Origin: Oasisia sp. SBJ-2009
Lineage: Eukaryota; Annelida; Polychaeta; Sabellida; Siboglinidae
Assembly: GCA_964017155.1 (NCBI GenBank)
Contig: OZ024860.1
Location: 51,141,858-51,205,857 of the forward strand
Direction of reading: 5' to 3'
Length of the DNA: 64,000 bases
A program made the position numbers and the translations under genes. Positions 24,051 to 34,109 of the stretch are shown here, piece after piece (the first letter of the stretch is position 1; every line of letters begins with the position of its first letter). Under the pieces are notes generated by a model. It was not told the DNA's origin and did no database searches. It saw only the letters and a program-made list of their open reading frames with translations.

Positions 24051-26040
24051 CTGGACAAATTACCATCACATGGATAGCCTTGCCCTTATTATCCAACGCC
24101 GTAGCGATGATAAACCATGGGTTACAGACTGGTTCAGAGACTTAGTTCGAGCTCACATGAGTGGTGATCTGAATCAAGCTAACACATTGCGTAATAAGGT
24201 CAACCGAGCCGCTTCGAAACTTAAGTATAATTTTTACCAAACACAAATTGCAGCAATGCATGAATCGGGATCCCGCGATTGGTGGAAGCATATTAAAACA
24301 ATAAAGGGACTTAAAATAAATGGCAACTCATGCATGCAAAGTCTAACTAACAAAACAACGGACGGTGATTGTGGCTTACTGGCCAAAACAATGAATGGTT
24401 TCTTTGTGTCAGTGAGTGACCATTTGCCTCGGTTAAATAAGAGCCACAAGGTGTTCGACGTTAACGAGGAACTGCCGGATCAGTATGTGATAAGCGTATA
24501 CTTTTAAAGCCTTGGAGAGTGTTAAAGCCAACAAGGCTACTGGGCCTGACAACATCCCTGCATGGGTGTTAAGAAACTATGCAAAAGTTATCGCCCCTCC
24601 ATTAACTGCTAGTTTTAACAATTCACTAAGAGAAGGTGTACTCCCTATGGAATGGAAAATGGCCAATGTAATACCGTTGCCAAAAACAAGCCCCCCTGTG
24701 TCGATTGAAATAGACATTAGACCAATTTCACTAACTCCAATAGCTGCCAAGGTGTTTGAATCAATAATAATGAAATGGGTGGATGAAATAATTGAAGGTG
24801 AAATTGATGCTAAGAAATTTGGAGGAATTAGAGGAACGTCCACAATATATATTCTTGTCGAACTGGTTCATATGTGGTATAAGGCGACAGATAAATTGAA
24901 TTATTATGTCAGAGTTGTAATGCTAGACTTTAACAAAGCGTTTGATCTTATTAATCACCATTTGTTGCTAGATAAGCTACAACCGTATGGGTTGCCCGCA
25001 CATATTTTAAGATGGGTGGCAACATTTCTATTAGACAGAGCTCAACGAGTAAAAATTGGAAATAAGTATTCCCATTCTGGTCATCCCAATGGGGGAGTAC
25101 CGCAAGGGACGTTGTCTGGACCTAAATGTTTCCTTGTTTACATAAATTATTTAAGAACGACTGTTCCACTATATAAGTATGTAGATGATAGTACGTTATT
25201 TGAAATATGCGACAGAAAGGGTGTATCTGTTATACAAGATTCGGATGATATTGCTGCTCGATGGACAGGACAGAATGACATGAGAATTAATTCGGAAAAA
25301 ATAAAAAATAAATAATCATTAGTTTTGCACAAGATGGCAATTTCAGAAGCACTATCCAGAATATAAAAAATGATGGGAGGGATGTAGCACAAGTTTGTCA
25401 TGCCAAACTATTAGGTGTGACCATTTCTCAGGATCTGACATGGAACAAACACGTAGCTACTATTGTGAAAATAAACTGGTAAACGCTTGTACATGTTATA
25501 TCAGTTAAAGTGTGCAGGGATTTCACAGAAAGATCTGGTCAGTGTATATGTTAGTGTGGTGAGACCAGTTCTAGAATATGCATGTCATGTATGGTACACT
25601 AACTTGCCCCAATATTTGTCCGATAATATTGAAATTATACAAAAATGGGCACTAAAATAATTTTTTCCTGGATTGGGTTATGCGGAGATACTCAGACGTG
25701 TTAACCTGGATACGTTGAATGTAAGACGGGAGAGCATTTGTCAAAAATATTTTGATAAAATTAAAGTCGGCACACATAGATTAAATGATATGCTGCCTGA
25801 CAAAAGACATACCGAGTATAATATTAGACAAGAAAGTGTGTACCCGTTACCAGTTACTAGAACGAGTAAATTCCGTAACTCCTTTATACCGTGGGCTTTA
25901 TACAACTGTCACTAAAAAGGCTATTACTACGGTATGATTTGCGGTATCAACTGTATTTCTATTGTATTTGTATGATGTTTTGATGAGTTAATTGTAACCC
26001 TAATAAAACATGTGTTATTATTATTATTATTATTATTATG
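24051..26040 (+). mobile_element. CR1/Rex1-like LINE, 5'-truncated, nested
   Basis: The element begins in the linker before RT (KPWVTDWFRDLVRAHMSGD). It carries RT blocks NKATGPDNIPAWVLRNYAK, DIRPISLTPIAAKVFESII, VVMLDFNKAFDLINHHLLLD, GGVPQGTLSGPKCF and YKYVDDSTLFE, then a C-terminal part ending at 25913. The 3' end has TTA repeats at about 26013-26039. Frame breaks lie near 24507, 25315 and 25500. It inserted into an older minus-strand L2. Confidence 0.85.
24512..25315 (+). pseudogene. RT core of the nested LINE, 267 codons
   Basis: This frame spans RT blocks 1 to 5, including the LDFNKAFD catalytic Asp and YVDD in place of the usual YADD. The upstream piece 24046-24507 is in another frame and the tail 25673-25915 in a third, so at least two indels are needed to explain the copy. 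A polyprotein of this type would nick DNA and reverse-transcribe its own RNA; this one cannot make a full product. Confidence 0.8.
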
Positions 26041-26200
26041 TCCTTCCTTACTCGCAGTAGTGCCGTTTCCGTCGAGTGGCCATGACGGTATGCTGATTTG
26101 AATGGAATGTGAATTGTATTCATGTCAAGACGAATGATTAGTTGTCTTGCGATCATCACAGGGCAGCTTGTTTCAGTCTATGGTAACGTCCAGTGATGTT
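26041..26200 (-). mobile_element. L2-like RT fragment, 5' half of a split copy
   Basis: On the minus strand this reads MIARQLIIRLDMNTIHIPFK then SAYRHGHSTETALLRVRKD. It matches the FQSAYRxxHSTETALLRV block of L2-type RT. It joins functionally to 23930-24050, which holds the next block; roughly a dozen residues between them seem lost. Confidence 0.8.
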
Positions 26201-26844
26201 ACAATACTGCATGAACTGGAACACTCAGTCGGCAATCACAAGTTTTGACTACAACGGCTACTTCACAATTGCACGTTAGTTCACAAAGCATCTTCATCAA
26301 GCGTCACTGTCTAAGACCGCCTGCCTGCATGTTTGTGTCGGGTACAATTGAATTTTCAAGGAGAGTGTTTAGCATGCAAATGAGCATGGCTATAAATTCC
26401 GATGAACATAATTTAACTAGTCATGTAGGCAGTGGGTCTAGTCTGCATGACTTATACAGAGCGACAGCAATCAAGCTTGAAACGTCTGATTCATTTACTC
26501 CTATGAAGCGTGACAACTAAGCACCACGGACAGCATTTTCATCTCTGAATACATCGGCCACAGAATGTGAAACATCAATACCACAGTGAGACATGCTTTG
26601 CCGTATGTTGTTCACTGTCTTCTTGAAGTGGTTGCTGAAAGGTTGGGCTAAATCACTGGAAGACACATACAACGGCAGTTGTTCACATCCAGTTCATCCC
26701 ATGAGGCTGTTCGTGATGTTAAACCACACAAAGCGCCCAAATAATGCGTGAAAACTGCTCGTACACATATTCACCACTGTCTATAGCCAGGTACTCATTG
26801 ATATAGCTGAGTGAACAGCATCAATGTAGAATTAAAAACTTGCC
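26201..26844. other. Unassigned sequence
   Basis: The plus-strand frame at 26245-26520 (91 codons) has no feature I can place. No repeat was recognised. Confidence 0.3.
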
Positions 26845-26940
26845 CACGGTTTTAACGCCGCAGCATAGGATTCTCATAGTCAAGAGTCCGAAGTTCTACC
26901 CGTGAGCCACTGCGCTCTGTGTACTACGAGGCCAGTGCAT
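26845..26940 (-). mobile_element. SINE family B, fragment
   Basis: On the minus strand GTGGCTCACGGGTAGAA resembles a tRNA A box and GGCGTTAAAACC a decayed B box, followed by GTGGGCAAGTTTTT. The B-box-and-tail part recurs at 31737-31915 and 50150-50255, where it reads GTTCGAA or GTCGAACC followed by GCAAG or GTAAG and a T run. Confidence 0.5.
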
Positions 26941-27420
26941 AGCCAAGTCCGCTGCGTTCACCGTCGGTTAAACTTCTCGCGTCGTGGTTCACCGGTGTAC
27001 CGCGGCATGTCAGGTCGCAAGGTTACCGTTTTCCCAACCAAGGGAGCGTAGTGATCAACAATGCGACATCATTCCGATTGGCACGCTTCAACCATTGCCC
27101 AACAGGTCCATCGACGTGAAAAGCTTACATCAATGCACTAACTTTCACAAATTCAGACAAACATTGCTGACACAATCTGCAAGATGTTATTGTTTTCCGC
27201 ACCCAGCCGGCATACTTGCATTGACACAAAACTTACAGCCAGACGGTCCCCGGCTGGAGTGCGTTTTGCCGCACACAGATAATTTAAAACTGTTCGCGCA
27301 CGAGCGGTAACGACACCTGCTCTTTCTGTGAAAAACCGCAACAGGCTTCTGAAAATCTCACACGTTTCTGCCAAGATCATTGGCTACCTACACCAATGCT
27401 CTCCGAAATAATCGACCATG
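26941..27420. other. Unassigned sequence with open frame
   Basis: A frame at 26984-27310 contains SLHQCTNFHKFRQTLLTQSA, which I cannot assign. It may be host or transposon debris. Confidence 0.3.
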
Positions 27421-27698
27421 CCCTTACAAAAACGTGCCAATGGTATACCATTGAATACCATTGAATACCAATGAAAACCATTGAGTACCGTTGGACCATT
27501 CAATGGTATTTCAGCAGGACTCAGTGGTATTCTCAACGGTAATTTAAAATACCATTCAATATCACTGAACGGTACACTGAATACAAAATATCATTAAAAA
27601 AACCATTCAGATACCATTCAGATACCATTTAAATACCATTGGCCATTATACCCCCTAGGACCATTCAATGGTATTTGAATGGTATATTTTTATAAGGG
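27421..27698. mobile_element. Foldback MITE
   Basis: The left end CCCTTACAAAAA and the right end TTTTTATAAGGG are inverted repeats, each followed inwards by TATACCATT-AA. The 278-bp interior is built from many TACCATT(G/C)AA motifs in both orientations, so the whole can fold on itself. A TG dinucleotide flanks each end as a possible short target duplication. There is no ORF, so it would be mobilised by an outside transposase. Confidence 0.75.
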
Positions 27699-28157
27699 TG
27701 CAATTTTGAAGAAAGCTCGTGCTGTCGCTACTGAGTCTGATCACCCGCTCTCTACGTTCTTCCATGTACTTCCGTCTCAAAGGAGATACCGTTGTATAAA
27801 ATGTAAAACATCTCGCTATAGCAGGAGTTTGTGCCTGTGGCCATTAGAATGTTGAATGCTAAATGAGTCATATTGCTATCAACCGGTTGAAATGTTGTTA
27901 TAGTGGATACATCTGGAATTCACTTAAGGACAATAAAGTGAAATTGATTGAATTTGTTGATTTATATTATTTAACGCCCGGATAAATTTAAGTGCGACAC
28001 CGCCTATTTACAAATTTACAGAGTCAACAGTTGGATTTATAATCATAGAAGTTTACTATGAACGAAACTAACTGAGCGCCCTTTGCCTACGTTATGTCTG
28101 GGCATGCGCGGTAATCCGGCCTATCTGGAAAGAACTCGCATTCCAGCCTTTGAATTA

Positions 28158-28160
<3 letters not shown>
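27699..28160. other. Unassigned sequence
   Basis: No coding or repeat similarity recognised. Confidence 0.3.
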
Positions 28161-28238
<78 letters not shown>

Positions 28239-28255
28239 TGAATGAGTGTGTGACT

Positions 28256-28353
<98 letters not shown>

Positions 28354-28356
28354 TTA
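28161..28356 (+). repeat. Microsatellite TG-TGCG-TG
   Basis: TG (28161-28204), TGCG (28204-28240), a short irregular piece, then TG to about 28352. It is the reverse-strand form of the design at 20904-21090. Confidence 0.95.
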
Positions 28357-28895
28357 AGTATATGTATGCAAGTGTCGTTTATATCAGATCTAGCCTACTA
28401 CAAAACGCGTTGGTATTTGATCCAAACAAGTACCCAAAGACTCAACATTGTTATACATAACAAAACATCCACTAACCACGTGACACCCGTCTCTGACAGG
28501 CTATTGCTTCGTTTGTTACAGTGATGTGATTTGCATCAATCAAAGATGTATCTTCACACACCGGTGACATCAAGCCACATAGCCCCATTTATTCAAATAC
28601 CCTGCCACGCCCAACTCGCATACCAAACTCACAACACCAATCCAGTCAGCCCCGCTCTGACAGACCCTACCAGTAGCTGTCTGGGACGTCTAGCTGGAGA
28701 AAACAGCAGTATCAGACATCTTGGTTGTGCTGATGAGAGGGCTTCATAGGCTGTTGCACAAATCTTGAAAATAAAGCGGAGCCAACGGAATGATTTCAAA
28801 ATTGGCACTGGGCGATAAAAAAGAGAACGCATGACTACTAAGCTTAATGACTACCTTTGTAAACTATAGGACACATCCCATCACCAACATGAGGG
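28357..28895. other. Unassigned sequence
   Basis: Possibly the 5' part of the Penelope-like remnant that follows, but no domain is readable. Confidence 0.3.
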
Positions 28896-29162
28896 ATGGA
28901 AAGAAATAACATGTTCGGTCTGTCATGGGCAACCTACATATATGAAACCAGTAGAGCCCTGGAAGACAGACGTAAAGAAGGCATAATCACCGAGACCCAA
29001 CTCACAGCAGTAAGTGACCACAGCGTGTGTGAGGGTCACAACAGCACGGCATTCTGGCGCAGAAAAATCATTGAACTAACACGGATTATGGAGAGGCGAC
29101 CAGTCACAACAGAAACACTGGGTACATCCTTCCCGCGATTTTCTTGGACTGCAGTCATGTGA
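28896..29162 (+). mobile_element. Penelope-like element remnant, GIY-YIG endonuclease end
   Basis: The frame reads ATYIYETSRALEDRRKE, TAVSDHSVCEGHNS, then WRRKIIELTRIMERRP and FPRFSW. This parallels the GIY-YIG nuclease of Penelope-like elements (YIGETxRxLxxRxxEH, SAVxxHxxxxGHxxxW, RxxxExxxIxxxxP). The catalytic Gly of YIG is Tyr here (YIY). The RT part is absent, so it is a dead 3' fragment. Confidence 0.6.
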
Positions 29163-29996
29163 CGATCATCAACGAATTCACATGTCGAACGAGATTATGA
29201 ACGTAAGTGACTCCGGTTACCACGTTCATGTTGATAATATATGTTTACCGGTATTTCCCGCGCATGATCTACACCAAATTACATAAAAACATATATTGCG
29301 AATCCCTTTATAAGTAAAATACTTCAACAGTGCAAACATACATTAGCTAAAACCTTTAATGAACATGCTACGATGCATTTAAGTTAGAAAAAACCGGTAA
29401 AAGCAGTAGAATAATGTGGATTAGGCAACACTAACTGACATTGGTTTGTCAAACACTTTGACACTTTATTAAAGTATTATGGACTAATTTTAAGCATGAT
29501 TAAGTATAAATATACATTTAAGCATGACAACATCTATTTAATTTGGCTATTTCTTGTAGCACCCTTCAGACAGACATGCTTGGTCAAGTAGATTACTAAA
29601 GTTAATTGCATAGAAACATATCAATACGCATAATGTACACACATTACAATAATAACATATGGAGTAAATCGAGTAGTGATGTCTGACCACATGAACAGAA
29701 ATAAGGAAAATTACAACTATTCCACGTGCACGATGACGTCATTCGTCAATAGTACTGAAGAAGTCGACGTGTATCGTCAGACGAAAGCCTCCACAGGTAA
29801 AAAGAAAGAAGATCTTGTTTTTGGACATGAAAAATTGAACCTACCTTTGAGCGCAGTACCTAATCCTCTTCTTATTTGCCTTTTGAATTATATTTCCAAA
29901 TGTTATATAACACGTTTAATTACATAAGACAGGTTCACCATGCATCTAAAATACGTGTATGTAAACACAGACATTTTCTAAACGACGTGTACTTAC
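29163..29996. other. Intronic sequence with a TGACGTCA-bearing repeat
   Basis: At 29722-29756 the string CCACGTG-ACGATGACGTCA followed by AGTACTGA is shared with 33955-33990, marking a dispersed repeat. The rest is AT-rich intron next to the LRR exon. Confidence 0.4.
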
Positions 29997-30080
29997 TCCA
30001 GGTCCTGGAGTGTCACGTTCTGTTTCAATGCATCACACAGCAGCTCCATCAAAGGGACGTCCAACTCACAGTGACTCAAG
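29997..30080 (-). CDS. LRR exon, 84 bp
   Basis: Acceptor CTCCTTCAG, then C plus 27 codons reading LSHCELDVPLMELLCDAL and KQNVTLQDL, ending GA before the donor GTAAGTACA. It fits the RNase-inhibitor LRR consensus at all Leu and Cys/Asn positions and is the best-preserved copy of the older exons. The downstream donor and the upstream polypyrimidine stretch are near-identical to those of its sister exons. Confidence 0.82.
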
Positions 30081-30700
30081 CTGAAGGAGAAATAGCAGCA
30101 CGTTAGGTAACACAATTGACATAACAATACGTAGTCCACATTAAAATAAATAAATAAATAATACAAATAAGATACATATAGTTCAATGGCATGTGAGGTT
30201 TTCATTTGTATTTACATGATGTTAAATACGTTGTTCAAATAAAGAATATTAACAAACGTATTTACTGTTAGCTTGTTTGCAACATAATAGTAATATAACT
30301 TATATGCCCGTAAGTACGTACACCAAACGCAGACGCGCATCAGGACAAAAGGAATGATCAATCACTGATTCAATACATATTCTGGTTGATAACAAATTAC
30401 TTGATATGCCAGGGAGGTATGATGGATAGGCAAAGTTAGTATATTTAGAAATGACGTCGAAATTGAGCAGTAATTTAAACTGTGAGCATTTCATGCATAT
30501 TTACCAGATGTTAAAATAAATCAATACAGAAAAACAACACAACAAACATATTTACTGATAGCCAATTGGCAAGATAATATTAATATTAATAATAACAATT
30601 CATATTGCACTTAAATCCTTAGACAACATTCAAAATCGACTCAAGACATAAGGGTTGATATTCAAAAAAGCTCATATTAAAACAAACTATTATGAATATC
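30081..30700 (-). repeat. LRR-exon intron flank, repeated module
   Basis: 30160-30290 matches 35846-35960 and 52990-53110, through GATACA-A-AGTxxxx then GTGAGGTTTT and ATTTACTG. 30404-30465 (ATGCCAGGGAGGTATGATGG, AGAAATGACG) matches 36768-36830. The intron was therefore duplicated together with its exon, as expected of exon-cassette amplification. Confidence 0.65.
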
Positions 30701-31571
30701 AGCAGATGGATGGATGGATTTTTGTAGATATAAGTATTTATTTAAGAAATACCACAAGTTTGACCTTATTTAATTGAAAACAATGTCGATTTATGTGTAA
30801 ATTATATTTACCAGTTAAACATCGCGCAACATGCATCATATGCTAGGGTAACGCGCTAAAATTGGCTTGCATGCTCGCAGCACGCGCGGGGTGTTTATTG
30901 TAACTTTGTTAAAACTAACATTGCGACATCGTCCAACAAAACAACATTTTGGTATTTGTAAATTATATTATATTTCGGGCGATAACATCAGTGAATCAAC
31001 ACATCTGCAGGATACCGACACGTGTTCTTATTAACTGGAAATCATGAGTATACAAATGTGTAGACAAGTGCAGGTTTTCGATTTGGCGCAACCTATGTCG
31101 GCGACATCCGTTGGCGTAACGTTTGTAAGTGCCCGTAACACGCATTTACGCCACGCATTTTTTTTAAATCACGGACGAAAGTTCACCAAATAAAATATGA
31201 TCCGTTTGAAGACTTATGCCATAGTAGTAAACCTATGTTATCGTTTTAGTTATATTAAATATGTAATATATTTAACGCTGCATGGACGACGCATAGACTG
31301 CTTATTCGATGACATATCGTATATTATCACTAGACCCGGTCCCTTCTATCAGGTGAAACAACGATCGCGTGAACATTCTGTGTGGTCCCTGGTCACCCTT
31401 GTCAGTTAGCCTATAATTGCTAATACATACAAGAACGATTAGTGCCTAAGAAAACGGTCTTTGTAGAAGAGTGAGCACTCGTAATAGAGGCTGCACAAAG
31501 CAGGTTTTACTGTACAAGTAAATGCTGTCTGACTGCCATAACTAAGCGCAATTCTGTAAAAAGGGTGATTA
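30701..31571. other. Non-coding intron
   Basis: Nothing recognised except AT-rich sequence; short open frames are chance. Confidence 0.4.
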
Positions 31572-31650
31572 GGTAAGTTCTTACATAGCGCAATATCCAG
31601 TCCTCATGACTGCTCAAAGCGCTTTACACATTACTCCCCTGACAGACCTG
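31572..31650 (+). repeat. Dispersed repeat containing TTCTTACATAGCGC
   Basis: GGTAAGTTCTTACATAGCGC followed by AATATCC, then AAAGCGCTTTACA. The first part matches the sequence after both RTE copies (35809-35835, 63944-63970). The GCGC boxes pair with each other, and a related TATAGCGCC/GGGCGCTTTAC pair is in the 3' tail of the intact LINE at 53265-53306. Confidence 0.5.
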
Positions 31651-31736
31651 TTCAATGAAACACCATCTCAACTTATCTGTGAAGCATTTAGGGCATGCTG
31701 CAATTAATGTGCGAAGTCTGATAAAAAAGATCAATC

Positions 31737-31915
31737 ACGGTATGCAACCATGTACTCGTTCACAAAACTGAGTGAAATGGGACAATATAGAGTGAAAAAA
31801 CGTGCTTACGCACAACAGGATTCGAACACGGGATATCTTAGTCGAGAGTGACCGGTCTCTACGCATAAAACACAGCAACATTACCAATCTACGAACGTAC
31901 TGACTCGTTCGCCAT
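31737..31915 (-). mobile_element. SINE family B, fullest copy
   Basis: On the minus strand GTGTTCGAATCC is a good Pol III B box about 60 bp after TAGATTGGTAATG, an A-box-like string. The body continues GTGCGTAAGCACG, a T run and CTCTATATTGTCCCATTTCA, and the last part matches 50150-50200. The intervening tRNA-like part cannot be folded with certainty. Confidence 0.55.
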
Positions 31916-32404
31916 CGACTTCGTGAATTACTTTGACAACACAATCCAGAGCATTCTCACCATTCTAAAAGCTTCACACGTCTTCACGATGAGTACGCAT
32001 GTTGGGAGTTTAGATAATGTTGCCACAAAATGTAATGTCTCAGATTTCGTGCCAGTTACACAAGAAGAAACTGCTTATCGACTAAGCCAGTGATTATCGA
32101 AGACTTGCCAACTTGACCAGATACCTCCAAAGTTGGCGAAACAAAATTATGATATAAAGACATAGCCTATTATAAACATCATCAACACATTCCAGAGAAA
32201 GTAGAATTTCCAATTTTCCCACCAATTTAAAACCAGTGAGACACTAAAAAAACATCGACCCATTTCAACATATGCTTTCTATGTAAATTAACTGAGAGGA
32301 TTGAGAGAAATATATTGATTGCCCACAAACGTGAAAACAACATATATTTGTTTTTTCAATCATTCTAATGACACTACTGTATTACTGAAACAATACTCCT
32401 TCAA
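31916..32404. other. Non-coding intron
   Basis: Nothing recognised. Probably old transposon sequence ahead of the L2 remnant. Confidence 0.3.
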
Positions 32405-33000
32405 GTGCATAACAGTGTAATGCGGTGTATGGGTGACTGCAAGAGTGTGATTTTAGTACCAACTGATATGGTAGCGTTTGTAACGCATGACCAAGCGATT
32501 CTTGAAAACACACCGAGTAATATCATCGCCGTCGATGGGCAATGTCCGTCGTGGTTCGCAGCTTACGTACAGCAGGGAAAATACACGGTGTTGACTGCTG
32601 GTGAATAGTCCAAGCCTTCAATAAGTGACATGCAGGAGTATGTTCTCAAACCACTTATGTTGACTATATCCCTGATTCCTATCGCGTCGCTACTTAAGCA
32701 ACATGGCATGGTTTATCATCTACATGCCGACGACACCCAACTTTTCCAAGCGTTCGAATTGAGTGAAAAACCTATATCATCTACGATTGCTTATTTGTAT
32801 GAAGAAAACGGAACTATGTGTCTCCTATATACGACTGTGGATGAAAAACAACAAGGTGAAACTCAATGATGTAAAATCACAGATCCTGTTCATACATCAA
32901 GACGCTCATCCTAACAGTGCAAAGATCCGGCAACGTGTGAGTGTCACCAACTTAATATAACAACATAACACGCCAAAATCCTGGGGGTGATATTCGACAT
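32405..33000 (+). mobile_element. L2-like LINE remnant, RT core
   Basis: The frame 32405-32608 reads TDMVAFVTHDQAILENTPSN (a decayed LDMSAAFDTIDHAIL block) then GQCPSWFAAYV. 32630-32869 continues LKPLMLTISLIPIASLLKQH, then VYHLHADDTQLF with a HADD active-site block. A third frame reads KSQILFIHQDA and KILGVIFDIQYV. The order is that of an L2-type RT with a stop and indels between blocks. Confidence 0.78.
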
Positions 33001-33009
33001 CCAATATGT

Positions 33010-33130
33010 CCGTCGTGCATAAAAATGCCTTTGACAATATCTACCATGACACCCTATGGAAGATCCTAAGATCCTATGGAGTACCTGCAAAGATTGTGTC
33101 ACTGATAGAGATCTAACGTAACATACATTT
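33010..33130 (+). mobile_element. RTE-like RT fragment
   Basis: Reads KNAFDNIYHDTLWKILRSYG then VPAKIVSLIEI, the KAFDSIxxxTLWxIxRxYGIPxKIV block of RTE-type RT. It interrupts the L2 remnant, whose C-terminal part resumes after it. The same block is in the RTE copy at 62.43-62.52 kb. Confidence 0.7.
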
Positions 33131-33234
33131 CCTGAATAGCATATTGCCACCTCTTTAGCATTAGACACATATGTCGTTATCTAGATAATTAACATAAGAA
33201 ACAGCGTGTACATGCCCTAGTCATATGGTTTACC

Positions 33235-33645
33235 AGCGACTGCAATAGGACAACTAGTGCGTCTTACAACTAGTGCGAAATATCCGTGCTCGCGTTGATA
33301 TCGTCCACTCTAAATGAAACCATGTCGCGCTCATGCTCTAAGAAGTACAGTGGCTTCCTGTGAAGAGTCCCGTCATTTTCAACACATTGGTTCTTACTTC
33401 CACATGTGTTCATCGGCTCGCACCTCTTTTTCGACGTTGACCCCATAATTGCCCGAAAGGCTATCAAATTCCTAAGCTCTTCTGATAAATTAATCCTTTA
33501 TAAGTTGACGTCCCGGACTAACATCGCGCAGCTGCAAGATTTGGAATCGACGTTCCTTGGCTGTGCGTAAATGTGCGAATGTCAGCCAATTTAAAGAATA
33601 ATTTAAAACTCATTTTAACAGTTATATCAACACTGAACTATGAAC
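33235..33645 (+). mobile_element. L2-like LINE remnant, C-terminal tail
   Basis: Decayed blocks YGLPATAIGQLVRLTTSAKY, then EVQWLPVKSPVIFNTLVLTS, CVHRLAP and LKNNLKLILTVIST appear in shifted frames. This matches the L2 C-terminal order (LxxLQxxQNxAAR, LHWLPVxxRVxFKILxLxxK, LAP, FKxxLKTHLF). It probably belongs to the copy whose RT is at 32.4-33.0 kb. Confidence 0.6.
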
Positions 33646-33960
33646 TATTAATGATTACAATTAATATAATATTATAATGTTATAGAGTAGCCATGTCATT
33701 GTGTTTAATAATATATTTACGTATTTATTTTGAAGACCATAAAATATATTTGAATTTGTGTAATAGTTATGATGTCATGTTTTGGCATTTGAGGTTTTAT
33801 ATGTTTATTGGTGTCTTTGTCTTTTTGATCCATATGGCTTGCATTACTTGCCGCGTTCTTTTGTTTGGCTCTTTAGCAATTATTTTCGCTCCCTCTCTGT
33901 CTATTATGTGATCGACACCAATGGACAGAGATTAGGGTTATTGCGAGCTACTCCACGTGT
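33646..33960. other. Non-coding intron
   Basis: AT-rich LINE 3' UTR-like sequence; the open frames over it look like chance. Confidence 0.3.
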
Positions 33961-34024
33961 ACGATGACGTCAGTTGCCATCAGTACTGACATCATGACGT
34001 CATTTGCCATTAGTACTGACATTG
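33961..34024 (+). repeat. Two-copy 30-bp repeat with TGACGTCA
   Basis: TGACGTCA at 33965-33972 and 33995-34002, each followed by (G/T)TTGCCAT(C/T)AGTACTGACAT. The unit is 30 bp. A third related copy is at 29734. TGACGTCA is the cAMP-response element core, but repeat membership is the simpler explanation. Confidence 0.7.
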
Positions 34025-34109
34025 CGGACTTGAGCCAGACATCTGGCAGTATGGCCACATCTGCTCAAAGCCTACACTAGGAAGGCAATTGTGCATAAGA
34101 TAGTCTAGT

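Noticed and set aside
28160..28524. Cys-Val frames
   Set aside because: Artefacts of the TG microsatellite.
28725..28760. Hammerhead ribozyme core beginning CTGATGAG
   Set aside because: The second conserved GAAA block and flanking stems are absent.
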